From Euryodendron excelsum (lineage: Eukaryota; Streptophyta; Magnoliopsida; Ericales; Pentaphylacaceae): a stretch of DNA of 64,000 bases. The DNA lies in contig CM065397.1 of the NCBI GenBank assembly GCA_033060915.1, forward strand, positions 24,625,001 to 24,689,000, written 5' to 3'. Below are positions 10,567 through 23,195 of the stretch, piece by piece. Under the pieces are notes generated by a model. It was not told the origin of the DNA and made no database searches. It saw nothing but the letters and a program-made list of their open reading frames with translations. A program made the translations under genes and the position numbers. How positions within the stretch are numbered: the first letter of the stretch is position 1; each line of letters opens with the position of its first letter.

Positions 10567-12526
10567 GATGCCCAATACTAGAAAAACCTCTTAAGTAGGG
10601 TGAAGTGAAGGATATGGTTGCCTAATGTAAAGACATGACACACTTATGTTCTCGAATGAGTAGTATGATTTGTTCAAATGCTTCACAACAAGTTACATAT
10701 GTTTCCACAAGTACTAATGTCACGATTTATCTCTCATTTCTATGACATTATGATATGCCCTTACAATATCATGCCATGGCATGCTTATGACAGCTATGTT
10801 ATGCCTTACGAAATCATGTTATGTGTTATGCCTCACTCCTATGTTACAATGTTTGAAATGCTATAGTATCTCAATGTGATACTTATGTTACCTACGTTTC
10901 CAAAGCTACACTTTATAAACTACTAAGAATGGTAATATTTGATGTATCCTATATTATATGGCGAGTCAATATGTACGCTTACAAGATATGGTATGTTATG
11001 CTCATGACAAGTTATGTCACGCTCAGATAGTTCATGCTATAACACACCTGCCCCTCTTCTTTAACATTATGCTTCAAAAATGATGAAATATTTTAATACA
11101 AAAGCCTATGCTTCAAGTGTCTTTAAGATTATACTTATGCGATTCTAAGTTCATGCCATAAATGTACCTTGATTGTCATGTACATTAAATATGAATGTAG
11201 TCTATGGTATTTTATGCTCATGCATTATTGTTATTCACTAAGCATTAGCTTACGTTTTTCTAAAAATATTTCAGGTGAACAAACTGAGAGGCCTTGAAGG
11301 AGGCCCATTACATGGACATTTGGATTGTGGCCCACAGGCCTTATGTTATGTACTGATATAGGGGTTGGACTCTCATGTTTCGTAATATTATAACGTTATA
11401 ACTGTGATCGCCTTTGATAGGCCCACCTTATAGAATGATTATATTTTGGAGATTAGACACAGCTCTACTATGTATGACACATGTTTTACTTTACATTTAT
11501 GAAGTTTTAATTCCGCAATTATGTATCTTTTAAATGATAAATGCACAGGTGTTCAACCAGTTTATGCAATGCGGCCTTGGATAGCTAAGCTACTGGCCAA
11601 CCATGCATCCTAAATCCGTATAGGCCGGGTTTCGGGGCATGACAGTGTCACTCTCTTTAGGTTGATCATATACATGAGAATACAGTGACTTGAGTTACTT
11701 GGAACTCTCGTCTTAACATGGAATATAGAATGCGTGAAAATGGATGCATAGAGTATAAGCAAAGAGAGTACAGTTGAAGTAAACGTGCATGCATGAGCAA
11801 TTTGGAAAGCATTATAACAGTAAGAATACAGTCATTATAACAACATGAATAGACAGGTATAAATAAAAAATAAGATCAATTGCCCTTTCTTCCATGGTTT
11901 TGGAAAGCGGTGCGCATGTCTTAAATTAGGCAGAAGTTAGGCTATGCATGGTGTCTATATGAGCATAAGGTTGAGGGTTGACTTAAGCATCCTAAAAAAG
12001 CTCGGTCCCTAGATCTTCAAATCTAGGCCCACTCCTCGCGGTGGTGCCATGATCGGTTGGTGATTCGAGCGGGGGAACCATCAAGAGGCCGTAGGTGAAG
12101 AAACTGACACAGCATTTTGCCCACAACCAATATATCGTTCCCCTTTTCTAACTAGAAAGGTCATATCAAGGTAAAATGCAAGTATACAGAATGCAGGTGC
12201 ACATGCAGTGTGTGTGTGATTTTTTAAAGTGGAGGAAAGAGCTCAACAATTCCCATTCATCCTGTTCATCACATTCATGCATGGTAGTTAAAATTTAAAC
12301 AAAAGCGCACCTACAAAACAAAGATGCAAGAGTTAGTATGTGGATTGCAAACTTAATACAAGATAATATGAATAAATGAATGTGTTTTTGTTTTTTTTTT
12401 TTTTGTGAAAATAATTTTGAAAATTTAGTTTTGAAAATTTAAAGTGAATAGGATTGAACAAGTTAATTGAAAACTCTACATGGGTGAAGGGTAAAAAGTC
12501 ATGACTACGGCCTAACCCTCTAAGTG

Positions 12527-12544
12527 TCCCCAGTGGAGTCACCA
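12527..12544 (-). other. Primer-binding site of element A (tRNA-Arg type)
   Basis: TGGTGACTCCACTGGGGA on the minus strand, two bases inside the LTR end at 12547. It differs by one base from the copy in element C. The complement ends AGTGGAGTCRCCA, as expected for the 3' end of a plant tRNA-Arg, the primer reported for Ogre-type elements. Confidence 0.8.
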
Positions 12545-12546
12545 GT

Positions 12547-15500
12547 TGTTGCACCCAGATTTTTCACACTCGAGGAATACACACACAAGCGAGAAAAACA
12601 CTGTACTCTCTCATTAGAACTCACCCTCCTAGAAGAATGAGTGCGACTATGTTTGATTTGAAAATTAGTTTGAATAAAGGGCTTTTGAAAAAAGTTTGGA
12701 GTCGCCACCTAACTTGATTAAGGTGAGTTAAGTCACCTAAAAACTAAGCACAATCTAAAAATTACACTTAGGGTTTTTGAAAAAGATTTTGAAAATACTA
12801 CCTCGAGAGAGGGTTTTTAAGAAAACAAGTTGTTTGGCAACCTTTAGAAAACATTTAAGCCCTTTTTGAAAATAAACTCCATTTTGGTCTTTGAAAACAG
12901 TGATTCTAAGTTTAGAGGTTGGTTACGTGTAGGGAAGACGCACTAAGCCATCACCCTACCCCGCCCTTGTGGTACCTACATATCTATTTACCCTAGATTC
13001 ACCTATGAGAGTCTTCAACTAACAAATGATCAATCCTATTTACTTTAGAAAAGAATGTTTAAAAATGTATGATGCATGATATGCAAGTGCAAGAAAAAGA
13101 TTTTGATTTTGAAATAGATTTGAAAAGACTTGATTTAACTTTAGAAAATAGATTTGAAAAGATAGATTTGAAATTGAAAGAAAGTTTTGGAGATTGGAAA
13201 TAGAGATTTAAAATTAGAAATTTGGAATTGGAAGTTCAAAATAGATCATGGAATTGGAGATTTGAAAAAAGTTGTGGAAATAGAAATTTGAAAAAGGTTG
13301 TGGAATTAAAAATTTGAAAAAAGTTGTGACCGCACCCATGAGAGTTGCCTACATAACCTTTTGAAGAAATCATGTCAGTCGTAGTTCGGACAAGAGTCCG
13401 ATAGAAAATAGAAGATATGATAGGAGGAAAGAGATTGAATTGGAATTTGGATTTGATTTGAATTTAGAATAGAATATTGGAATTTAAAATGGAAGAATAG
13501 AGACCTCAGACCTAGGAAGATAGGATTTACAAAGGACTCGAGATTAAGAAACACTTAACTCGAATGTTGGACTTGGAAGATCGAAGAAATATTGGATTTA
13601 GAAAAGGTTCGAATTAGGAAATATCAAATTTAGGAAAGTTTCAAAATAGGAAAGTGTCATTTTTGGAAAGTTTCGTTTTAGGAAAGTTTTAATTTAGGAA
13701 AGTGTTGGATTAAGAAAGTTTTGAAAATCGGAAACATTTCGTTTTAAAAAAGTTTTGAAATTGGAATGTTTTGAATTTGGAATGTTTTGAAATAGGAAAG
13801 TTTTGAAAGTTGGAAAGTTTAGAATTTAGAAAGTTTCGAATTTAGAAAGTTTTAGATTTGGAAAGATTTGAAGTTTAGGGAAGTTTAGAATTTTAGAAAG
13901 ATTCAAAGTTTGAGTTTTGGAAATTCTTGAAATTAGGAAAGGTTTTGAGTTTAAGAAGGGTTTGAAAACTTAGATTTGAAAAGTTAAGATTTGGAAAAGG
14001 ATGGAATTAAGAAAGGTTTGAAAGCTTAACAATTAACAAGAGATTTGAAAGTTTTAGGAAACTTATGGTTTAGGAAGGTAGGAAATTAGGAAAGAGTTGA
14101 ATTAGGAAAAATTTAGATTAGGAAGGATTGAGATTCCTATTTCCTAAAACAAGGGATTAGATTTTGTTTCTAAAAAGAGATGATGTGATTTTATTTTAAA
14201 AAACGGAGGATATGATCCAGTTTCTTAAATGGGAAGATTGGATTTAGTTTCCTAAAGGAAAGATTGGATTTGACATGAATCTGGAAAAATGGAGTTTTTA
14301 GAAATCCTAGTTTTGGGAAGACTATAGTTTTGACATAGAAAAGAGGCTTTGGAAATATGTAGAAAACAAGATGTTTTGGAAATCTAGGTTTTGAGGCCAA
14401 AATAAGGAATTAGAAATCATGTTTTTATGAAGGAAAATTGGGGTTTCCTAATCATGGACTATTAGGTTTAACTTGGACTCTAAGGAAAGAGTTTTAGAAA
14501 GTGAGTTTTTAGAAAGGGAGATTTTTGGAAGGAAATCCTAGAGAGAAATTTCTAGAAAGTGAATTTTGAAAAGAGAGAATTTTTGGAAAGAAATCCTAGT
14601 GAGGAATTTTTAGAAAGTGATTTTTGGGAAGAGTTGTTTAGGAAGGAAACATAAGGAGCGTCTTTGGAGAGTGAACTTTGAGGAAACTATTTTTGGAAAG
14701 GAGCTTTTAGGAAAGATCTTTTTGGAAAGAGATTGCTGGAAAGGAGTTTTTGAAAAATAATTTTGGAAAGGAGATTAGAGAGAGTTTTCTGAGAAGGAAA
14801 CCTAGGGAGTGTTTTTAGGAAAGGAATTTAAAGAGTGTTTTGGAAAGGAGTTGAAAAGGAAGTTTTAAAAATAGATTTTTGGAGGGAGTTTTTGGAAAGG
14901 AATTTAAAGAAGGAGAGAATTTTTAGAAAGTATGTCGAAAGAGAGGTTTTTAGAAGGAGAGATTTGAAAATGGAGTTTTTAGAAAGTATATATAAAATAT
15001 CTCATTTTCCTAAAGCGATTCTAACCATAAGAAGATTAGAACTACTTTAAGATAGTGGTTTTGAAAATAACAACGCTTTGAAAATATGGACCATATTGGT
15101 CACTTTAAATGTAACACTTTCCTAAAGCAACCCTAACCATAAAAAGGCTAGAATCACCTTAGGATTGCGATTTTGAAAACAAGTTTTGAAAAAGAAGATT
15201 TTGATGCAAGCTTTTGAAAACGAATTTTGGAAGAATGCAAGATCATGATATACACAATGCAAATTGGGGTTGTGAACATACAAGGTTAAAGGCTTCACCG
15301 CATAATCAAGGTGGCTGAATCCACATGGTCTCCAGTTATACTAAAAGAAAGCCCCCGACACGGTAACTCTCCAATAGCCTAATCCTACACATGGACCGGA
15401 AATTCCCTTGTTTCAAGCATGCAAGAAGGGGGGAAGAAGACGAGGGATTAAAATAGAAAAAAATCCAAGTGCGTTATTAGAGAGAAGAGAGGGGGGAAGA

Positions 15501-15845
15501 TGCATAAACGTAAATAAGAAGCCTACCATGTGTCTTCTTTATTTTGCTTAACTTTGCGCGCTTTGTTTTGCTTATCTTGCTTCAGTCTTCATTTCAGTCT
15601 TCATCTTAATCTTCGAGTGTTTGCTATAATCTTCAAGAGCTTCAAATTACAATACTTCAAGTCTTCAATGGAGGCTAGTGTATGAGTGTATAAAAGTGTA
15701 TGTGAGTGTATAGGAGGCTAGGGTGAGTGTATGGAGGCTAGGGTTTGGAAACCTAAAGGAGACTAGGGTTTTGAGAAACTATGAGCTCTGTATATCAAAA
15801 AATAAGTTTTTTAGACTGAGTTTGCGGACCTCTTTCACGCTGGAC
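12547..15845 (-). mobile_element. 5' LTR of element A, lacking U3
   Basis: The minus-strand LTR ends at 12547 with GGTGCAACA next to the primer-binding site. It extends right to about 15845, where T1 similarity on this strand stops within the sequence that in other copies lies just downstream of the TATA box (compare 750-790). About 2 kb of U3 is missing and the neighbouring sequence is T1 LTR in the opposite orientation. Most of the region (about 13080-14980) is a purine-rich degenerate repeat on the plus strand. Confidence 0.78.
13560..14200 (+). repeat. Degenerate ~20-nt purine-rich repeat tract in T1 LTR
   Basis: Many irregular copies of a GAAAGTTTNGAATTTAGGAAA-type motif. The same tract appears as its pyrimidine-rich complement in plus-strand T1 LTRs (19370-19860, 26330-27030, 39470-40160). 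It causes strong strand asymmetry and strings of spurious short reading frames. Confidence 0.7.
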
Positions 15846-16643
15846 AAATTCAAACTCTTTTCAAATCAAACTTTTCAAAGATCCTAAAGTGTTTCTTCAA
15901 GTCAAAAAAGATCTCAAAGTGTCTATTTTCAATCAAACCCTGAGTCTGAACTACGACTGACCTGATTCCCAACAAAGGGATAAGTAGGCAACCTTCATGG
16001 GTGCGATCACAACCTTTTTCAAGTTTCCAATTCCCACAACCTCTTTCAAACTTCAAATCCTCTCTTCAAATCTATTTTCAAAATCAAATTCTTTTCTTAC
16101 ACTTGCATGTCATGCATCATTTCAAACCTCTTTCTAAAATTCTTTTCAAAGTGAATATAAGTGGACATTGGATAATCGAAGATTCTAAGTGAGTGAACCT
16201 AGGGTGAATAGACATGTAGGAACAACAAGGGCAGGATAAGGTGATAGCCTAGTACATCTTCCCTATATGTAACTAACCTCCAAACCTAGAATCACTATTT
16301 TTGAAAGACCAAAACCGGAGTCATTTTTCAAAAAAGGCTTAAATCTTTTCAAAAGTTGCCAAACAACCTGTTTTCTGCAAAAACCCTCTCTTGAGGAAGT
16401 TTTCTAAAACCTTGTCAAAAACCTTCAGTTTAATCTTTAGATTGCACTTAGTTTTAGGTGACCTAACTCACCTAAAACAAAGTTAGGTGGCGACTCAAAA
16501 CCCTTTCCAAAAAACCCTTATTCAAATCAATTTCTAATTCAAACCTAGTCGCACCCTTCGTCCTAAGAGGATGAGTTCTAATGAGAGAGTACTGTGTTTT
16601 TTTCAATTGTGTTTCCTTGAGTGTGAAAAATTGAGGCGCGACA
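15846..16643 (+). mobile_element. T1 LTR 3' fragment
   Basis: Matches the last 800 bp of the plus-strand T1 LTR at 17170-20872 (compare about 20190 onward) and ends in GAGGCGCGACA at 16643. The 5' part is missing; at 15845/15846 it abuts element A's LTR in inverted orientation. No primer-binding site follows. Confidence 0.75.
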
Positions 16644-17169
16644 ACGTGCCACAGCCAAGAGGCATGTTTGATCCCTTGACATTAGGTTGTTTATGGCATA
16701 CTTGTGTCAACCTGTTTGTGAGTGTTTCCATCACTAAGGTCGATCTCCATCATCAGGGGCGATGCCCCCGTTCAACAGATACAGGGAATGCATACTGGTC
16801 TATTTCTAGCTCATGTCAAGGAGCGCTAATGGAGAATTTTTAGCTTATGTTGAGGAGGAAGCCTGGATAGTTTAGTCTCTTGTTTGGGAGACACATAGAT
16901 AGTTTAGGCTCTTATCTAGGAGCTGGTTGACTTGTTGACTAAGTTGCAGTCAGCTGCCCTAGGTTGATTTGCAAAAGTTCTAGCAGTATGCTGAAGATCA
17001 AATAGCTGACATACTATGATCCTTGAGCGGCATAGTGCATTAAGGGCATGCCTTATGGTGTCAAAAAATTGATGTGATGATGTCTGGCTGATATGATTTG
17101 CTGAATGGACTTCCTAAGAGTCAAGCTGTGTTGGAGGTTTTGGGCTTCTGACTTGCCCTAGTTAATTGT
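16644..17169. other. Unassigned sequence left of solo LTR
   Basis: About 530 bp with no recognisable coding sequence or LTR similarity. With 20873-21475 it forms one continuous stretch split by the solo LTR, judging from the near-perfect target duplication. Origin unknown. Confidence 0.5.
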
Positions 17170-20100
17170 TGTAAGCACCTCATTTTTGCTCGCTTGGCGA
17201 TCTTTGGTCCAACTAGGCTCACTTTTGAACATCACATGCACATTTAGACCCACACCTGCCCTCCAAATTCCAATCAAGTCCACCGGTCACTGGGCCCACT
17301 TAAAGCCAAGTGACTATTTTGCCCCTAGGCATCCAATTATCTTCAGGAATCACACCGACTCTGGATAAAAAACCAGTTACCTTCCGAGGGTGCTTCCAAT
17401 AATATTCTCAACCTTCTAACACCTTTCGAACCATTCCAATTCTATTTCAGTAAGGCCAGTACAAAATGACCATTTTGCCCCAAGTGGGCCGGTAATCTTT
17501 TCCAACCATACCGCCTCTAGGTATCAAATTGAAAATTTCCTAGAATACTCTCTATAGTGTTTCTAACCCTCTAGCCTTCTCGCGGGTCACTCTGGTTCCA
17601 TCCCGGTGTTTCCCCAGTTCAAATAATCGTTTTGCTCCTGGGTGGCCAGTCAACATTTTTCAACTATTCTAGCATTATTTCTCAAGCCAGCTACCTCTAG
17701 GACACTTTTTTCGAGGGTTCCTATCCATTCCTGGCCAAGTCTGATTACTTAAAACCTTGCAGATCATTCCCAGACTTTTCGGAGTCACTCCTAGTGGAGC
17801 TAAGCCAAAAATTGCATGGTAGCACCCAAATCTTTTGCCTTGCAGTCCAAGAGTCAAAGATTTGTTTCTTGCCGAATAAAAGAATTTCCTAAAAGGTTGG
17901 AGCCATTACAATAGGCACCAGTGCTAACTTTGGCTGTCTATAAATACAAGGCACCCCCTTCGTAAAAAGGGTCCCCAAATTCAATCCAGAAACTTTGTCT
18001 CTCTGAAAATAGAGCTCAAAGTCTCTCCTAACGCTAATTCTCTCAAGCCTCTTCAAACCTTAGCCTCCATACATTAAAACCCTAGCCTCTATACACCTTA
18101 CGCACTCAAATACGAGCCTCTAAACATCCATTGAAGATTCAAGTGCTGAAACTTCAAAGCTCTCAGATTCAATCAAAGCAAAGCAAACCAAGCAATCAAA
18201 GCAAGAAGAATACAATATTGGTTTTCTATTTATTTTTATGTAATCCCCCCTTTCTATTCTCCCTCCTAACCCACTTGAATTTTCTTCTATTTTAATCCCC
18301 ATCTTCTACGTCTCTTTCTTGCATGCTTGAAACAAGGGACTCCTTGATTTATGCCTAGGAAGAGTGGGGGCTTTCTTCAAATTCAACCTTTGATAGTGTG
18401 GGTTTGGCCCCCTTGATTATGTGGTAAAGCCTAACCTAGTATGTTCACGACCCTATTGCATTATGCATGGCATATTCATACATCCATTCAAAGTTGCATT
18501 CAAAGTTGTTTTCAAACTTGCATCAAAGTTGTTTTCAAACTTGTATCAAAACTTTCATTCAAAACTTGCATTCAAAATCTCTTCTTTCAAACTTGTTTTC
18601 AAAATCACAATTTTAGGATGATTCTAGCCATTCCATGGTTAGGGTTGTTGTAGGAAAGTGTCATATTCATTGTGACCATCAAGGTCCAAATTTTGGGTGT
18701 AAATTTTAAATTTTTTTTTATCAAAATCACAATCCTAACGTGATTCTAGTCATTTCATGGTTAGGGTTATTTTAGAAAAGTATTATATTCAATGTGATTA
18801 TTATGGTCCATATTTCAAACCCTATTTGTTTTTAAAATCACAACCCTAGAATAGTTATAATATTTTTGTAGTTAAAATCATTGTACGAAAGTGAGATATT
18901 CAAGAGATTTGTAAAAGTCCATATTAAAACCCCTTTCCAAATAGTTTTACAAATCTACTTCCTAAAAACTCTTTTCAAAAATTTATTTCCTAAAAACTCT
19001 TTTCGAAGATCTACTTTTCAAAAACTCTTTGTCTTGGAGTCCAAGTTAAGCCTAGAATCCATGATTAGGAAACGCTAGTTCCCTTTCTTAAAATCATGAC
19101 TTCCTACTTTGCCTCAAATCATAGGTTTTCAAAATCTCTTTTTCCACAAAATCATAAATCTCCAAATCCAAAATTTTCAAAATTCAACATTTCCAATTCC
19201 ATGTCAAATCAAATCTTCTAATTTAGGAAACCAAATCAAATCCTCCAATTTTGGAAACAAAATCAAATCATCTATTTTTGGAAATAAAATCCAATCTTCT
19301 ACTTTAGGAAATAGGAGTCAAATTTTTTCTAATTTCAAACCTTTCCAAATCCTGACTTTTTAAATTTCAAACCATTAAATCTTTCGTAATTCTAATATTT
19401 CCTAATTTTCATCTTTCTTAATTTCAAACTTTCAAACCTTTCCTAATTTCAAGCTTTCAAATCTTTCTTAAATTCAAACTTCCAAATCTTTCCGAAGTTC
19501 GAACCTTTCTAAATTCAAAACTTTTCTAAATTCAAATCTTTCCAAAGTCAACTCTTTCTTAAAAAGGAAACTTTCCAAATTTGAAATTTTTCCTAAAATG
19601 AAACTTTCTTGATTTGGTACTTTTCCAAAATGGAACTTTCATATTTTGAAACTTTACTAATTCAAAGATTTCCAAAATCCAATCTTTCTTAAACCCTAAC
19701 TTTCTAAATTCTTTCAAATCAAATATTCAAGTCAAATCTTTTCTAACCATTCCAATTCAAGTGTTTCTAAATCAAATCAAATAGTTTCCAATCTTTTCTA
19801 AATCCCATCTTTCCTAATTCTAAGTTTTTCAAAATCAAAACTTTCCTTAATCCAACTTTTCAAGTCTAAATTAAACCTTTCCAATTCAATTGCATGCTTC
19901 AACCCTAGGTTACCTTAATCCTAGAAGGCCAAACCCTAGTTCAACCCTAACTCTAAAGTTAGGAAGCTTCAAATTTTCTAAAACTCTTTTTTTAATCAAT
20001 GTGGTTTTCAAACTTCAATCTAAGTCAAGATGTTTTCAAAGCTCATTTCAATCCTTTCCAAATCAAGTTGAAGTTCTCCTTCAAAGTTCAATATTTTCAA

Positions 20101-20872
20101 ATCAAAATCAATTTCAAATCCTCAAGTTCAATTTCAAATCAAAGTCAATTTCAATTTTGATTTCAAATTAAAGTTTAATTTCCAAACTTCTATTCAAAGT
20201 TCAAATCAAACCTTTTCAAGTTAAACTTTTCAAAAATCTCGAAGTGTTTGTTTTCAATCAGACCCCGAGTTCAAACTACAACTAACTTGATTCCCAACAA
20301 AGGGATACATAGGCAACCCTCATGGGTGTAATCACAACATTTTTCAAGTTTCAAATCTTTTCTTCAAATCTATTTTCAAAATCAAATTTTTTTCTTGTAC
20401 TTGCATGTCATGCATCATATCAAACCTTTTTCCAAAATTCTTTTTAAAATGGATGTAATTGGACATTGGCTAATCGAAGATTCTAAATAAGTGAACCTAG
20501 GGTGATGATCTTAGAATATCTTCCCTATACGTTACCAACCTCCGAAGCTAGAATTACTATTTTCAAACCAAAACGGTGTTATTTGTCAAAAAAGGATTAA
20601 ATCTTTCCAAAGGTTGCCAAGCAACCTATTTTCCAAAACTTTTTCAAAAACCCTAAGTTTAATCTTTGGATTGCACTTAGTTTTAGGTGACCTAACTCAC
20701 CTTAATCAAGTTAGGTGGTGACTCCAAACTTTTTCCAAAAGCACTTAATCAAATCAATTTCTAATTCAAACCTAGTCGCACTCGTCCTTCTAGGAGGATG
20801 AGTTCTAATGAGAGAGTACTGTGTTTTTCTCACTTGTGTATTTTTTCGAGTGCAAAAAATTAAGGCGCAATA
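17170..20872 (+). mobile_element. T1 solo LTR with degenerate TSD
   Basis: Begins TGTAAGCACC at 17170 and ends at 20872 with GGCGCAATA, a decayed form of GGCGCGACA (one G-to-A and one C-to-T change). ATTGT precedes it and GTTGT follows, a 5-bp duplication with one mismatch. No primer-binding site or polypurine tract flanks it. It carries the U3 array, a TATA box at 17939, pyrimidine-rich tracts and the U5 end with GTGACCTAACTCACC. Length is 3.7 kb against 4.9 kb in element C, so it has internal deletions. Confidence 0.82.
17939..17946 (+). promoter_or_regulatory. TATA box of T1 solo LTR
   Basis: TATAAATA within CTGTCTATAAATACAAGG, at the same relative place as in the element C LTRs. Function is inferred. 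Confidence 0.55.
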
Positions 20873-21475
20873 GTTGTGATTTGGATAGCTGGATGCTGCA
20901 TCTTGTTAGGCTACGACATCATAATTTTATATTCTAGGACACCTTAAGATCCAGAGAAAGCTTAGGGAGATACCCAGTATTTTGTTAGGAATATCAAGAT
21001 GTAGTAGGGTAATCTTAATAATAAATGACTTATGATATTCATACTTTGCTTTGTCATGCTGAGTTTTAAAATTTGTTACCAATGTTGGTTTTTCACAACT
21101 TGGCATCATTTGACCCATTCTTAAGGTGTGAGAGGTTTTGTCGCTTTACTGAGATGTCTTGTTGCTGCTGCTCAGATTGTTGATCAGGAGAGTTGGCTCT
21201 CTCTTTCTTTCTTTTTAGTTTTCTCTCATTTAACCATTTTTGCCACCCATTCCCTTGTGGACTTTTACGGATGCTAGTTCTACCATTTTTGCACGTTAGC
21301 GCCCGTTTTTGGATTTTTACTGCATCAGTAGTTTTGTATCTTGCCATGACCCTACTCTTTCAACCTTAACACCTTAGACAGTTTTCACTATGTCTTTAGG
21401 CCATGCTTTTTCTTTTGATTTCTTTCGTTGCTGCCAATGTAAATGATTGATCACTTCTGAAACGTGCAATACATA
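20873..21475. other. Unassigned sequence right of solo LTR
   Basis: Continuation of 16644-17169. A minus-strand frame of 84 codons (21347-21093) is rich in Lys, Arg and Gln but matches no family I recognise. Because it borders a minus-strand Athila-type LTR remnant it could be internal sequence of that element; I see no primer-binding site to support this. Confidence 0.4.
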
Positions 21476-22321
21476 TTGGCTAGTGCACGGCTACAACATA
21501 GTAATAATTTCTCGGTAAAGTCTGAGATCGAACCACCGTAAAATATGAAGTAGAATATGGTAAAACACACTTTGGAAAAGTAGAATTCTCATAAAAAGCT
21601 TGTCTATGCATATGTCAAGGATTTGATCATAAACACTTGATTTGGAAAGAATCTAAGAAGAAGAAAATAAATCACTTCTTTTAGAATATGAAAAATTGAT
21701 TCTATGGTTCATATCAAGGATTCTATCTATACTCATCTCAATTCAAAGCTTGCCTACGAGTATTTTAAGAATTTGATCATAAACTCTTGATTTCAAAAGA
21801 ACTTGAAAAGAAGAGATTGAATCTTGAATTTAGAAAAGATCGAATCATGTAAGAACAATATTTTCTTGAAGAATCCTCCCTTAACCAATCAATCTTCACA
21901 ACTCATGCCAAGAAATAATTGTGCTGCTTGAATACATAAGAAAGCGCATGAAAATTATATTGAAAGCTTGAAGTAATTGCAAGAATAAAGAATCTTGATT
22001 ATAAAACTAGAATTAATTACAATCTAAAGTTCTTGTGTGTAAAATGCTCCCAAAAAGACCAAAAAATGTAGTTCTAAAGTTACCTAATTGTATCCCTCTC
22101 AAAAGGACTCATATGGGCTTAAGAAGACATCAATCCTAGACTAGAAGGATTCTGGTCCGTGGTAGGGCCTCCTGACAGCTCTAGAGGGCATCCTGAAAGT
22201 TTTGCTAATAGGTCGTTCAGACACCCTTGAGAAACTATCCAGACGAGCAATGGCGTTATTGGTGAAACTTTAAAAAATTTACTAAATGTTGAAGTCTGTT
22301 CGGACGGTTTTGAATGCTCTT
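21476..22321 (-). mobile_element. Athila-type LTR remnant related to element E
   Basis: Read on the minus strand it resembles the 5' LTR of element E (about 44380-44690). Shared landmarks are AGGATTGATGTCTT followed by TTAAGCCCAT and GAGTCC, and further on AGATTGTAATT before ATTTAAG-like sequence. Similarity is partial and both ends are indistinct. The phrase AGTAATAATTTCTCGGTA near 21500 lies at the LTR 3' side. Treat it as a diverged relative. Confidence 0.55.
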
Positions 22322-23195
22322 TTGAATGCAAGTTTTGAAAAAGAACTTTGATGCAAGTTTAAAAACAACTTTGAATGCAATCTTAAATGCAATGCATAAA
22401 CATGACAACTATAATGCAATAAGAACATGAACATACAATGTTAGGCTTCACCACATAATCAAGGGGGCCAAACCCACATTGTCTTAGGTTAAGCTTAAAG
22501 AAAGCCCCCAGCATAGTGACCTTCAATAATTTATCCTAGGCATGAACCGGGGAGTCCATTGTTTCAAGCATGCAAGAAAAGGAGGTAGAAGATGGGGATT
22601 AAAATAGAAGATAACTCAAATAGGTTAAGAGAGATAAGAGGAGAGGGATTACATAAAACTAAATAGAAAACTAACCTTATCTTCTTCTTGCTTTAATTGC
22701 TTTGTTTGCTTTACTTGACTTGAACTTTGAGAACTCTGAAGATGCAAAACTTGGTCTTCAATAGATGTTTGGAGACTAGTATTTGAGTGTATAGGATATG
22801 TAGACGCTAGGGTTTAAGTGTATGAAGGCTTGAGAGAATTAGGATTTTGAGACAATTCGAGCTCTGTTTTCAGAGAGACAGAGTTTCTGACTGAGTTTGC
22901 AAACCTTTTTTACGCAGCAAGAAGGTCTGTATTTATAGGCAATTGAAATAGGAATTGGCACCCGTTGTAGTGGCATTGGTTCTCTTTTAAACTTAGCACC
23001 ACTCCTAGTGGCGCTAGGCCATTTATTGGCTTGGCACCACTACTAGTTGCACTAGCCACTTAGGCAAGTTTTAAGGCAGCAAGAAACGTATCTTTTGACC
23101 TTTGGGACGTAAGACAAAAGATTTGGGCGCATGTTCTAGTGACTACCATGCAATTTTTGGCTTGGCTCCACTAGAAATGACTCTAGAAAGTCCGG
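22322..23195 (-). mobile_element. T1 LTR fragment abutting element C
   Basis: Minus-strand T1 LTR (compare 70-985) with the leader-side sequence, the U5/R region, a TATA box at 22930-22937 and the inverted GC-rich repeats. It stops abruptly at 23195, exactly where the element C 5' LTR begins. The continuation expected from other copies is not found on the far side of C. Confidence 0.78.

Larger units (their letters stand above)
8208..11644 (+). mobile_element. Tekay/Del-like solo LTR, TSD GTGTC
   Basis: A 3437-bp unit beginning TGTGATATCCCAAACC and ending GGGTTTCGGGGCATGACA. GTGTC lies on both sides (8203-8207 and 11645-11649). The flanks join into the leader of element A when compared with the uninterrupted element C leader (about 28970-28990). 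These termini are characteristic of chromovirus (Tekay/Del) LTRs. No primer-binding site or coding sequence follows, so this is a solo LTR left by LTR-LTR recombination. It contains a CA microsatellite, inverted motifs around 8910-9110, a possible TATA box at 9211 and a 41-bp tandem repeat. Confidence 0.88.
7527..12526 (-). mobile_element. Untranslated leader of element A
   Basis: Sequence between the primer-binding site and gag. It matches the element C leader (28116-29652) piece by piece: the stretch before the gag ATG, the CTCTATGCTCACGGAGATAG-like block (about 8070-8100, minus strand), and the blocks at 11650-12520. The Tekay-like solo LTR at 8208-11644 interrupts it. No upstream ORF1 such as some Ogre elements carry is visible. 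Confidence 0.7.
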
